Part shown: piece after piece, positions 48,164 through 59,197 of the stretch
How positions within the stretch are numbered: the first letter of the stretch is position 1
How the letters are laid out: each line of letters starts with the position of its first letter
NCBI GenBank assembly: GCA_026686845.1
Contig: JAIVEN010000023.1
Location: 12,232,001 to 12,296,000, forward strand
Origin: Adenanthera pavonina
Taxonomy: Eukaryota; Streptophyta; Magnoliopsida; Fabales; Fabaceae
Reading direction: 5' to 3'
DNA: 64,000 bases
Notes under the pieces: model-generated
What the model saw: only the letters and a program-made list of their open reading frames with translations
Told to the model about the DNA's origin: nothing
The model's database searches: none
Made by a program: the position numbers and the translations under genes

Positions 48164-49588
48164 TTTTATCTCTTTTAATTGGAAAATGTAATCATCATTA
48201 ATTTTTATTCACTTCTTTTTCATCAAATATAGCACAAATTACATTACTAGTAATAATAAAATAACTAAAGAATAAAAATGATAAATAACTATATCACATC
48301 TTATACTTTCTTTATTTTTATATATAACATATTCTAAAAGCTTTTGATATATTTAAAATATAAGCCATTTTGCCATATTTAAAGTATATTAATTTTTTTT
48401 TTATTTAAAATATTTATGATAAAAAGATAGATTGAGAGATATATAATTATGATAGAATTTTAATTTAATAAAAATAATATTAAAAAATTATGATAAGTTT
48501 TTTACATTTTCAAGAACTTTAAGTAATTTAAAGGGGAAAAGACATTTAAGGATCCTCATATAGAAATAATCCTTCTCAAGGACCCAGTTTAAAAATTCAA
48601 TACTCCTATAAACTGAATTCCCAACTCAAATTAACTGAATTCAGCACTGATATTATTTATTTATCAATATTTTTATATAAAGGTCCTATACTGTCTTTCT
48701 CCCTAATTTAAATTTATAAACTGACAATGAAAAGTACCCTTAACTGTTGATTCCAGTTAAAAACTTAGATCGGAGCACGTGAAGATATTTAATGTTTAAC
48801 AACTACCACATGGACTTTCAAACGAGAAAAACTAATTTATTAATTTCATGCATGTACGAAAAAAAAATCCAAATATCCTTTTGGTGGCGCCTGGATTTGG
48901 TGCTTATCACCACTTGGATGAGCACCAAATTTTCTGAACTTAGATGGTTCAGATTTAATTTAATTTAATTATTTTATTTTAAATATATTTTTATTTTATT
49001 AAATATAAAAGATAAAATAAAGATAATTTTATAATTATTATTTTTTAAAAAAATAATTTTATTATTAAAAAAATTAAAATAAAAAATTATAAATTTAAAT
49101 CATTAAAAATAGATTTGGATGGTCTGGTCTCACCAGAGTGATGAGCATGATGTACTCATCATCCTGATTAGCACTGAAACTGAACGCCCTTTGGTGTGTT
49201 AGTAGCTAATTGGAGTCTCATAATTGGTTTTTCACTTTCCGAATCCGTATACCAGCCACGTGGCACATGGTCATTTTAAGAAGTTTGGCTGTCAAATTCA
49301 CTTCTTTCACTTCTTCCAATTTTTTTGGTTTTAAAGTTTCATTTTTTCTCCCAAATTTATTTTTATTTTAGAATTTCTGTAATTTTATAATGTTTTCTTT
49401 CAATTATACAATCGTTTCATTTAATTTCCTTTATTTCTTTTTATCACTCACTTCTAAAATCTTTTTTCTATGTAGTATTTATTACTTTTAAATTTTAAAA
49501 TAATATTAATTTTTAATTTTTTAATTATACTCTTATTTATTCTTTTAAAAGTAAAAAATAATATTAATTATTTTTTCTTATCTATCTA
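48164..49588. other. Intergenic AT-rich stretch
   Basis: No gene. A segment at about 48884-49200 has GGTGCTTATC/GATGAGCACC inverted motifs but no clear element ends. Confidence 0.4.
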
Positions 49589-49842
49589 CTCCCTCCATTT
49601 TCAAAATGTAAAAAACATATAACTAAATCATTAAAGTAACAAGAAAAATTAAAACTTCTTAAATTTGTCAAAAAAAAATTGTTTTATAAGTGTTCTCATT
49701 TAATATTCTCACTTAACTTTCTTTTAATTCATGTTTTGAAATAATAAATCTACTTTAATTTATCAGACAAAAGTTATCTATCTCTTACATTTTGAAACAA
49801 AATATATTTGAGAATGTCACATACATTTTGAAACAAATGGAG
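49589..49842. mobile_element. Stowaway-like MITE
   Basis: Left CTCCCTCCATTTTCAAAATGT, right reversed CTCCATTTGTTTCAAAATG, flanked by TA. About 254 bp. Confidence 0.7.
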
Positions 49843-50000
49843 TATTTATTGAAGAGCATATTAGAAAATTTAAAATAGATTCTAACACATTAATTATATT
49901 TTTTAATCTGTCTTAAAATCTTAATCATAGTAATTTAATAGAGTAGGTAGCTAAAAGATAGATATTTTAGTAGTAATTTAATATAGGTAGCTAAAGGATA

Positions 50001-50265
50001 CTCTCTCCAGTCCTTTATATAGGAATTTTTACCCTGATTCTAAATATAAGACCCTTTACAATATACGAGATAGTATTTATTATACATTTTTAGAAAAATG
50101 CCCCTATTTAATATATCCAAAGAGAAAGAAAGAGAGATTAAATAAGAGTAGTTTTGGAAAAATGTTGGGATTTTCGAAAAAATCGAGGTAGTTAATTAGT
50201 TTTAATTCCAATTCTTAATCCACGTGATTCGATTAAAATGATCTTATATTAAGGATAAAAAAGAG
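50001..50265. mobile_element. Stowaway-like MITE
   Basis: Left CTCTCTCCAGTCCTTTATATAGG, right ...CTTATATTAAGGATAAAAAAGAG, flanked by TA. It is inverted relative to the copy at 50920. Confidence 0.75.
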
Positions 50266-50291
50266 TAGATATTATAGTCAAATTCTTAGTA

Positions 50292-50822
50292 TTGCCTCTC
50301 ATCCTAAATATAGTATCATTTTTAACTCAATCACATGAATTAAGGATGAGAGTTAAAATTAGTTAACTACATTATTTTTCTAGAAATCAAGATATTTTTA
50401 TAAAACTACTCTTATTTAACATTTTTCTCTCTTTTTGGAATAAATTAAATAAAAGTATTATTTGAAAATGTATAATAAATACTACTCCCTTAAATTTTTA
50501 ATATAAGTCACTTTCAATTACCTCACTGAAATCAAGAAAAGTTTGTTACATCATTAAAATTTTCTTAAAAATAATGTAGTTTCTATTTTTACCCCTAATA
50601 AATATCATAAATTTAAATAATCTATTTTTTCTTTCATAATTAAATAAGATTATTTTTTAAATAAGTAATTAATATTTTAGAAATATATGGAAGATGACTT
50701 ATATATAAGATTACAAAAAGTTTTTAGATCGTAACTAATATAAAGGATAAGAGGAAATACCTAGTAAAAACATTTTATATTTAGGATTAAGGAAAAATAT
50801 TCTATATTTAAGCTAAAGGGAG
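50292..50822. mobile_element. Stowaway-like MITE split by another MITE
   Basis: The left part 50292-50484 and right part 50755-50822 together align with the complete copy at 50920-51184. The break falls after AATGTATAATAAATAC in both. The inserted piece is the next entry. Confidence 0.7.
50485..50754. mobile_element. Stowaway-like MITE nested in the preceding MITE
   Basis: Starts CTCCCTTAAATTTTTAATATAAG and ends ACTAATATAAAGGATAAGAGG. It lies exactly where the host MITE is interrupted, at a TA. Confidence 0.65.
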
Positions 50823-50919
50823 TAAAGTTTAACATAATTAATGATTTATTGGTTTGAAACAATTTTAAATAACAAAATGTAATGGAGAGAGTAATTGTCT
50901 TATTTAAAATTATTAAATA

Positions 50920-51184
50920 CTCTCTCTGGTCCTTAATATAAGACCATTTTAACTGAATCACGCGGATTAAGAATTGGAATTAAAACTAATTAACTACCTC
51001 GATTTCTCCAAAAATTTCAACATTTTTTTTAAAACTACCCTTATTTAATCTCTTTCTCTTTCTCTTTAGATACATTAAATATGAGTATTTTTTGGAAATG
51101 TATAATAAATACTACCTCGTATATTGTAAAGGGTCTTATATTTAGGATCAGAACAAAAGATCCTATATATAGGACCGGAGGGAG
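50920..51184. mobile_element. Stowaway-like MITE, best preserved copy
   Basis: Left CTCTCTCTGGTCCTTAATATAAG, right CCTATATATAGGACCGGAGGGAG, flanked by TA. About 265 bp and non-coding. Confidence 0.8.
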
Positions 51185-51651
51185 TAGTCTATTATAACAA
51201 AATCTAATACTTCCTTTAATATCAATCATAAGGTATATTTTGAAGGATTTTATCATTCAAAATAGAAGTTACTGTTAAAATTTTCTATTTTTAAAAAAAA
51301 GACCCTTTGTTACACATGTGGAAAAAATGCTACTCCCTCCTATTTGTAATAACTGTATCTTTAAAATTTTTTACACAAATTAAAGAAGTCATTAAATGAT
51401 CTAAGATATTGAAAAATTTAATAATATTTTATTAAAACAAAATCTTAATTTAAATAATATGTTAAATGATTCATTCGATATTAATGAGTGGTAAAATAGT
51501 AAAATAAATAATTAATATTTTATTAAAATTTTAAAATGTTAGATATTGTGAAAAATTTTAAAAACCTATTTTAGTAAAATACTATTAAAATTTATTATAT
51601 TTTAGATTATTTTATAACTTCATTAATTTATGTTAAAAATCCTAAAATATA

Positions 51652-51914
51652 CTACCTCTGGTCCTATATATAAGACATTTTACCTTGATCCTAAATATAA
51701 GATCTTTTATAATATACGAGGTGATATTTATTATTATTTCCAAAAAAATGTTTCTATTTAATATATTTAAAGAGAAAAAGAGAGGAATTAAATAAGGGTA
51801 GTTTTAAAAAAAAATTAAAATTTTTGAAAAAATTAAAATAATTAATTAATTTTAATTTTTTTTTTTAATTTATATTATTTGATTAAAATGTTCTTATAAG
51901 TTATAAGGTGGGAG
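51652..51914. mobile_element. Stowaway-like MITE
   Basis: Left CTACCTCTGGTCCTATATATAAG, right ...CTTATAAGTTATAAGGTGGGAG, flanked by TA. Same orientation as the copy at 50001. Confidence 0.75.
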
Positions 51915-52069
51915 TAGTTTTTTTCAAGAGTATAAAAAGTAGAGACACGGTTGTTTAACCACGTGACAATTAATGCTTGTCTGGGAATGATATGCAAGGC
52001 CTTTTCCTCGCGAGACCTCATTAATTTGTTTTTTTGTAAATTAATCTATAATTTTAAAGTTCATGTTTT

Positions 52070-52396
52070 ACAGTAAGGTATTTGACAATTTATAAACAAC
52101 TTTTTAAAAAAATAAAAAGTGGGTTAAATTATAATTTTAAAAAATAAGAGGGAAAGTTACTTTTGATTAGCAAAATTATGGTTTTAGAAAAGGATGGGGA
52201 TATTAACTTTATATTATATATTTAAAAATACTTTTAACTCTTATCATCAAGATAAATTTTAAAGTCAAACTTATTTTTTAAAAAAATAATATTCAAACAT
52301 AACAACTTATAATAAACTTATTTTAACTAAATTTTATTTTGTAAACTTTACTTATTGTAACGTACTTTTATAAAATAAAAAATCAAACGAGCCCTC
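52070..52396. repeat. Dispersed repeat copy, upstream of acyltransferase paralog A
   Basis: Ends TAAAATAAAAAATCAAACGAGCCC, the reverse of a GGGCTCGTTTGATT-type hAT terminus. The body (TTAAATTATAATTTTAAAAAATAA ... ATATTAACTTTATATTATA ...) matches 58570-58925. Confidence 0.6.
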
Positions 52397-53362
52397 AAAC
52401 ATTCCAAAGATGAGGGTATGATTGAAATTTTAGGATCCACAGGTAGGAAGATTAACAATTAATCAATGATAAATTTAAGAAAAAAAATGTTTTGCCACAA
52501 ATTTAATTAACTTTTTCTAACTTTATTGCTCCATTGAATAGTGTAATCCTGCCTTATATTTAAGATTGAAGTAAGCAATATAGTATTTAACAAAAATATT
52601 AATGAGTTGTTGTTAGCAAATATTTAGATTTTGCCTATAATTATTTTCATTAATAAATAATGGAATAATATAAAAATTTAATATTTCATTAAAATTTTAA
52701 AGTGATAATTATTTTGATATAGAACTAATACTCTAAAATAGCAATTATTTTAAATCAGGGGAAATATATGATTATGAAAGCTATCACATGTTCAAATAAA
52801 AAAAAAACTAGGACTATGTTCCGGCTACACTAGTAAATGCAAACTGACATGAAAATTGAAACTCTTGATATTTAAGAATGTTAGTATTTTTTTTTTTTTA
52901 CCAATAGGAAAACGACCTAATGGGGGTGGTTGTTAGAAAAAATGTGGTGAGAAAATACAAAGAGGATCCAAATCATCAAATTCTGACATAACAAAACCGA
53001 AAAAAATAGCCCTTAATTCTCCATGAAAGTGTTTAAAATTTGAAAAATATTATAAGAGTAGGAATCAAATTTACATATAACTTTTTTTATATATATTTTA
53101 TATATAATTATAATCATATAATTATAATTATAATCATAATCATATAATTATAATTATAATATATAAAATATAAAATTTCAGTAATTGCTGCATTTTAAGT
53201 TGCCCGAGAATGCGGCAGAACTATAGTGAGGGAGGCCAACACCCTGCATCTCGTCTCTGTGTCATCATTCAAAAGGCTGAAAATATTGGAACCTTGTTGG
53301 GGACTCAGAAAGTGATGCATGCAATCTGCAGAGAAACGAATAAATGCATCTACTAATATTTA
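52397..53362. other. Upstream region of paralog A
   Basis: AT-rich; presumably contains the promoter. An AT-only palindromic stretch (ATAATTATAATTATAATCATA and its inverse) lies at about 53092-53170. No clear TATA box can be chosen in such sequence. Confidence 0.4.
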
Positions 53363-55138
53363 TTGAACTGGCATCCAAGAGAAGCGGCACAGGCATTATT
53401 AATTGGATCTCTATCTCTGTCCAATTCCATTCCAATCACAGGAGCTCAGCCTCAGATGAGTTTGCCTTGTGATACTGATACTGATATGGTGGAGGCCATG
53501 GGTCGACCAGTCGGTGCGAGCGAGTACACATGGTGCAGAGCCGTTCCCGGCGGCACCGGCATCGCCGTCTTAGCTCTCCTCCTCTCAAAACCCCCCCGTC
53601 TCTCTCGCCTCCAAACTGCCCTTCGCAAATTACAAGTCGCCCATCCTATCCTCAACTCCACCCTCCATTCCAACTCCAACGCTACCTTCTTTTCTTTCCT
53701 CACTTCTTCCACTCCCTTCCTCAATGTCCAATCTTTTGATTTCTCTGCCACTTCCAGACTCAGTATTCACCACCGTGACCACTCTGTTTCTCCCTTCCAA
53801 GAAATACTAGAACACCAACTGAATCATAACTCTTGCAACCAAACCAACGTCCCCGTGTTGTTTGCAAGCATTTACGCCCTCCCTGGCGAAACTTGGGCGG
53901 TTGTGCTTCGACTTCATGTGGCCGCATGTGACCGGACGACGGCGACCTCCCTTTTGAGGGAGCTGCTTGCGCTGACGACGGAGGATAAAAAGGGTGGGGA
54001 TGGGAGTAAGAAGAGGGAAATATCAAATTTATCATCGGCAATGGAAGATCTGGTACCATGTGGGAAGGTCAAAAAAGGAATGTGGGCGCGTGGGATGGAC
54101 ATGCTTGCTTACTCTGTCAACTCTCTCAAGCTGACAAATTTGAAATTTGAAGATACTAAAACTACGAGGCGTTCCCAGGTGGTGAGATTGCAACTGAACC
54201 AGGTTGACACCGACAGAGTTCTAGCTGTGAGCCCGCATTATTATTTCATTTGATTTCGAGTTGAAATTAATAAATTAGTACTTGAGTAAATTTGTGTGAG
54301 AGTAATGATATATATATATATATATATTATGCATGCAGGGATGCAGGAAGAAGGGGATAAAACTGTGTGGGGCGCTGATAGCAGCGGGACTGATGGCTGC
54401 ACACTCCTCCAAGAAGAGTCCCAAGAAGTACGGAGTGGTCACTCTTGTTGATTGCCGCTCCACTCTTCTTCCCCCCCTCTCACCTCAAAATTTCGGTACG
54501 CTCGGTCCACCCTCCACTTCCTTACACTACACTCTCCTTCGTCTTCTTGTGCTTTTTCTAATTTCATTTCTTATACCATTAAATGTGTATATATATAAAT
54601 GTGTTCATCTGTAACATGGATAAATGGATGGTCACTAATGACCAATTAAACTGTCGATCGAATTGAATGAGCAGGGTTTTATCACTCTGCCATTCTCAAC
54701 ACACACGTGATGAAGGAAGGGGAAGAAAGCCTATGGGAGGTGGCCAAAAGAGCCTATGAAGCATTTTCAAGCTCCAAGAAGAGTAACAAACACTTGTCAG
54801 ACATGGCGGACATCAACTTCCTGATGCGCAGGGCTATGGAAAACCCAGGCTTAACGTCGTCGTCTTCGTTGAGAACATCCATTCTGTCGGTGTTCGAGGA
54901 CACTGTGATCGACGATCAAGGTGGTGAAATGCAAGGGGAGGTTGGGTTACAAGACTTGATGGGGTGTGCTTCTGTTCATGGGGTGGGCCCATCTATCGCC
55001 GTGTTTGACACCATCAGAAATGGAACCTTGGATTGCGTCTGCGTCTACCCTGCGCCTTTGCACTCCAGACAACAAATGCAGGACCTTGTTAATACCATGA
55101 AGGCCATCCTTATTGAAGGCGGAAAGATATATATATGA
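53363..55138 (+). CDS. Condensation-domain/CoA-acyltransferase-like protein, paralog A (3 exons)
   Basis: Exons: 53363 (or 53456)-54226, 54339-54495, 54675-55138, GT-AG, phases 0 and 1. The product is 494 aa from the first ATG or 463 aa from the ATG at 53456, which aligns with the likely start of paralog B. The N-terminal half has RPVGASEYTWC and PGGTGIAVLALLLSKPP. The central motif LRLHVAACDRT has His154 and Asp159 (numbering from 53456). It sits where condensation-domain, alcohol acetyltransferase and BAHD enzymes carry HHxxxD, but the usual second His is Val. Exon 2 contains GIKLCGALIAAG and LVDCRSTLLPP, like the 'NxRxRLxPP' strand of alcohol acetyltransferases. Exon 3 carries GFYHSAILNTH and SCASVHGV-type sequence. 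The family is annotated as condensation-domain proteins of unknown substrate. Whether it is an active transferase is open. Confidence 0.88.
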
Positions 55139-55262
55139 ATCATGGTCATAGATGGATATGGTTTCAGTGCACATCACAAGCATGCACATCATAAATCATA
55201 GCCATTCAATGCGTTAGTGAATATTAAAACAAATCTAACGGTTACATTTATTTCAGACTTTT

Positions 55263-55766
55263 TAGGGTGTGGTTGAATTCAATTATGAGAAAGATTTTAG
55301 TGCCTTATTTCACCCCATAAGTATTTATTTGATGAGACAATCAAACAATAATTGATTTTGGATAATCAACTCTCCTGTCAAAATCAATTATATTTGGAAG
55401 TGAAAAATTATCCACTACGATTATCAATTATCAATTACTATGATTCTCAATTTTTTTCTATTAAAAGCATTTAATGAAGATTTAAATTCTATCAAAATTT
55501 TAATTAAAAATTATTAAGGAAATTAAAAAAAAAGATATTATTATTTAAGAAATAAGGATATTTTAGATATTTTTAGTGATTATCCATCCAAAAGTATTTT
55601 TGATTGAAATCATCCAAACATATTTCATTTTGTCAAAATAACTTTTAAGGTAAAAATATTTAAAAATAAATTACTTTCGACAAAATCAATTCTAAATAAA
55701 ATTAATTTTGTAAAATCAATTTTACTCATAATCCTCATGTGAAATCTAATCCAAACATACACTTAG
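55263..55766. mobile_element. hAT-like MITE
   Basis: Left TAGGGTGTGGTTGAATTC...ATTATGAG. The right end reversed reads TAAGTGTATGTTTGGATTAG...GGATTATGAG. AT-rich and non-coding, about 125 bp after the stop codon of paralog A. Confidence 0.65.
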
Positions 55767-57101
55767 AGACAAATTTTTCCTAAATTACCCACCATTTTCT
55801 TGCTGCAGCCCTATATCCATTGTTTTTCTTATTTTCAGCATCTTCCATTAATTGCAACATTGTGTTGCATTTTTTTTTCCATAATCTTCGACATCTTTAA
55901 AGGTTGGATAAATATTTATCCTTTTTTAATATTTTTTTATATGTTGGAGCTATTTGGTTTGCATATTCTATTGAGTTTTTTACTAAATTTTTGGTCTGAA
56001 ATATAAATTCTTTTGCAACAGTTTTTTATCCAAAATATAAGTCTTAATTGATAATTTATAAAGTATTAAATATTTTTTTTTCTATTTTACCCTTATATAC
56101 TGTTAAATATAAAAGAGATAATAAATTTTAAATATAATATATTAAATAGGGATATTATTGAAAAATAATATATTTTTTAATAAATTTAATGAATAAAACT
56201 ATATTTCTTGATTACTGTATAATTAGTTAAATATAACTTATATTTTGGATAAAAAAATATTGTATAGGTTTGAATAAATTATTAAGTTTGGATAAACTAT
56301 GTTATTATTTTTTTTGTGTAAATAGGTTTTTGAATCAACAGGGTCAGATATTTTTGAGATGGATAGTCATGATTCATGTAATGTATTACCTCCGATTTAT
56401 ATTATATGACATTTTGTATAAAAATTTTTTTATCTAAAATATAGGGTATTAAATTTTTTTTTACTTCTATCTTTAATTCTTTTGTATCCCTCATTTATAA
56501 CTCTATAATAATAATAAAATAGAATATTTAATAAGAGTAAAATATAAAATATTGATATTTTTTATATTAATTTTAAATAAAAATAATTTATTTAATATAT
56601 ATATATATATATATGTAATTAATATAAAATATCTTACAATAATTATAGATAGTAATCTAAACAAGACGTGTCATTTAAATGCATGATGTGCACATCACCT
56701 GTAACCAAATCCGGTTGTCATTAGGTCCATTCACATCGGTTACGTATCTTGTAGGTGACCGCACTTCAAAATCTGCCCAACCTTGTCTCTCAAATAAATT
56801 AAAGGTAACAAATTTTTTTTTTAATTAAAAGGCATGACAAGCTTGAAAAGGATTAAGCATAAGTAGTTGGGTGATGAATCACCCGTTCGCCATCAGAAAC
56901 AAAAAGATGAAAGCATTATGAGGGAGCTATCGAAAGCAGGATGATTTGTGTGTCTGCTGAGAGGACTGCTTTTGCAAAATCATTAGTACATGTCAGTGCT
57001 TCTCGAGGAGAGTAGACCACTTTAAAATCCCCATATCTATAGAGTAGCTCTCTAATTTGTTGGGTTTCCTCATGGAGGAGGTCACAAAATTAAATGAGCT
57101 T

Positions 57102-57690
57102 GATTATTAATGGAAGCCATTTCGTTGCGTGAAATAAATCCACACATCGTGTGTGTTTTACCTGCACAATTCTAGCCACTCTCTTTTTTCATATGTATCA
57201 TTATATTAAGTATAGTAATAAAATGAATGATCATCATTTTATTTATTTTTTTTGAGAAAAATTGCAATTTCATAGTAGGATGAAATATTTATATTTCAAG
57301 CTCTAAAAATTTTTAACTTGAATCTAAAAAATTTTAACTGAAACATGAAAATGTCTAATAAAAACTCAAAAAATTTCATATAAATTTAATATTTTAGAAG
57401 TAAAATTACATTTCTAATGAAATTTTTTGAATTTTCATTGGATATTTTTAAGTCTTAGTTGAAATTTTTCAAGTTCAAATTAAAAATTTTCAAATCTTAA
57501 AGTTATAAACATTTCATTCCCATCATGAAATGGTAATTTCCCAAGAAAAAAAATGATAATACTCATTACATTACTATACTTAATATAATGATCTAAATGA
57601 AAAAAAAAGTAGTTATAATTGTATCACATTAGACACGCACAAGTTGCGTGGATTTACTCCACGCATCAAAATGGCACCCGGTTATTAATG
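57102..57690. mobile_element. Near-complete palindromic (fold-back) element, ~590 bp
   Basis: The left arm runs from ATTATTAATGGAAGCCATTTCG through GCGTGAAATAAATCCAC and TATCATTATATTAAGTATAG. The right arm repeats all of these in reverse complement (CTATACTTAATATAATGATC, GTGGATTTACTCCACGC, AAAATGGCACCCGGTTATTAAT). The arms meet near 57400 with little or no spacer. Confidence 0.8.
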
Positions 57691-58569
57691 TGTTTGTTTC
57701 TATTTTTTAGTTAAATTATCACATCAAATACATGTCCTTTTGTATTTTAATATTTTAAGTTAGATGTTACTAAAAATTGATCAATTTTCTTTTTTGTCCA
57801 ATTAATTTATAGATAAGATAAAACCATATAGTCCAAAGCTTATACCTCATAAGATTGATCTAAGTAATATAAGAATACAATCTATATTTCATGAGAGTGT
57901 AGTTTCAATTTATATATACTTTTATAAGTATTCTTTTTTACTTGGGTAAACTTAAGGACTCAATTAACAAATTTTTCGTTTTTCTATTTTAGTTATTTTT
58001 TCTGATTTCATATATATTTTTTATTCTTTCAATTTTTATATATTTTATTGGGCTTTCTTTTAATATTTTCTTACCTATTTTCTTATATATTTTAATATGA
58101 TTCAAATATTAAACAAATGAGTTTAATCTTAAAAAAGTTATAAATTATTATATGCCTTTATGCATATTGTGTTTATATATATATATATATACTCCATTTT
58201 ATAATTTTTATTAGTTATGTTCTAAAAATTTTTTATATGTAGGTTACTTTTATGAATTATTTTATTTTAAAAATATTTTTATTTAATTATAAAAAGTAAA
58301 ATAAATTATTTAAATTTATAATATTTATTAAAAATAAAAAAATTATATTATTTTAAAAATAATTTTAATAATATAATAAATTTTTCGTGATTTTAATTTG
58401 ACCACTCACGCATACAGAAAGCCTCTAACCTTTGCTCTCGATTTTCCCCCACTCTCCTCTCAAGAATTCAAATTCAAGGAGCGAGAGAATGCTGTTACAC
58501 TAACAAATGATGGGACAGACGATGCTCAGAAGAGGCCCGCGAGACTTTAGTGCACGCATGAAACGTGGA

Positions 58570-58925
58570 ATATTATTAATTCTAAATAAGAAAATCATAT
58601 TTTTAATCATAATTTTTTTTAAAAATATATTTAATTTTGTAAGAAGATATATTTTGATCAAATATAAATAATTTTTTTAAAAATTAAAAAATAAGTTAAA
58701 TTATAATTTAAAAAATAATAATTATTTTTTTATGATTTAAAAAAAAATAAATATTAACTTTATATCATACATCTAAAAATATTTTTTATTTTTATTATTT
58801 AAATAAATTTTTTGTCAAGCTGTAATTTTAAAAAATATATTCAAATATAATAGTTTATAGTAAATTTACTTCTATCAAAAATTTTATTTATTTTAACTTT
58901 TATAAAATTAAAAACAAAGGGGTTA
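58570..58925. repeat. Dispersed repeat copy, upstream of paralog B
   Basis: Homologous to 52070-52396 in the same orientation, and similarly placed upstream of the paralog. Confidence 0.55.
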
Positions 58926-59197
58926 AGAAGATTATAAGAATGTGTATTTTCTATTTAGATTAGTCAAATTCAAACCTTAAAAATTAATGGTTAAAAAATA
59001 TATTCTCATTGAAATGTAGAATGCACTCCTAACATTGTGGGGGAGAGACTCATGTTTGACTTTGTGGCGAAAAACACACACTAATGTTTGATTTAAGAAA
59101 AAAATAATCATCATTACGTATGATTATCCAAGAGGAAACTCAAAGGTTATGTTCTTAATATCAACCCAAGGAATCCGGGTCACACAAGCCTGATGAT

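Larger units (their letters stand above)
55139..59197. other. Intergenic between paralogs A and B
   Basis: Contains a hAT-like MITE (55263-55766), a near-palindromic element (57102-57690) and a dispersed repeat (58570-58925), otherwise AT-rich DNA. No gene recognised. Confidence 0.5.

Noticed and set aside
48884..49200. GGTGCTTATC and GATGAGCACC inverted motifs suggesting a transposon.
   Set aside because: No consistent terminal repeats or target duplication could be defined by eye.
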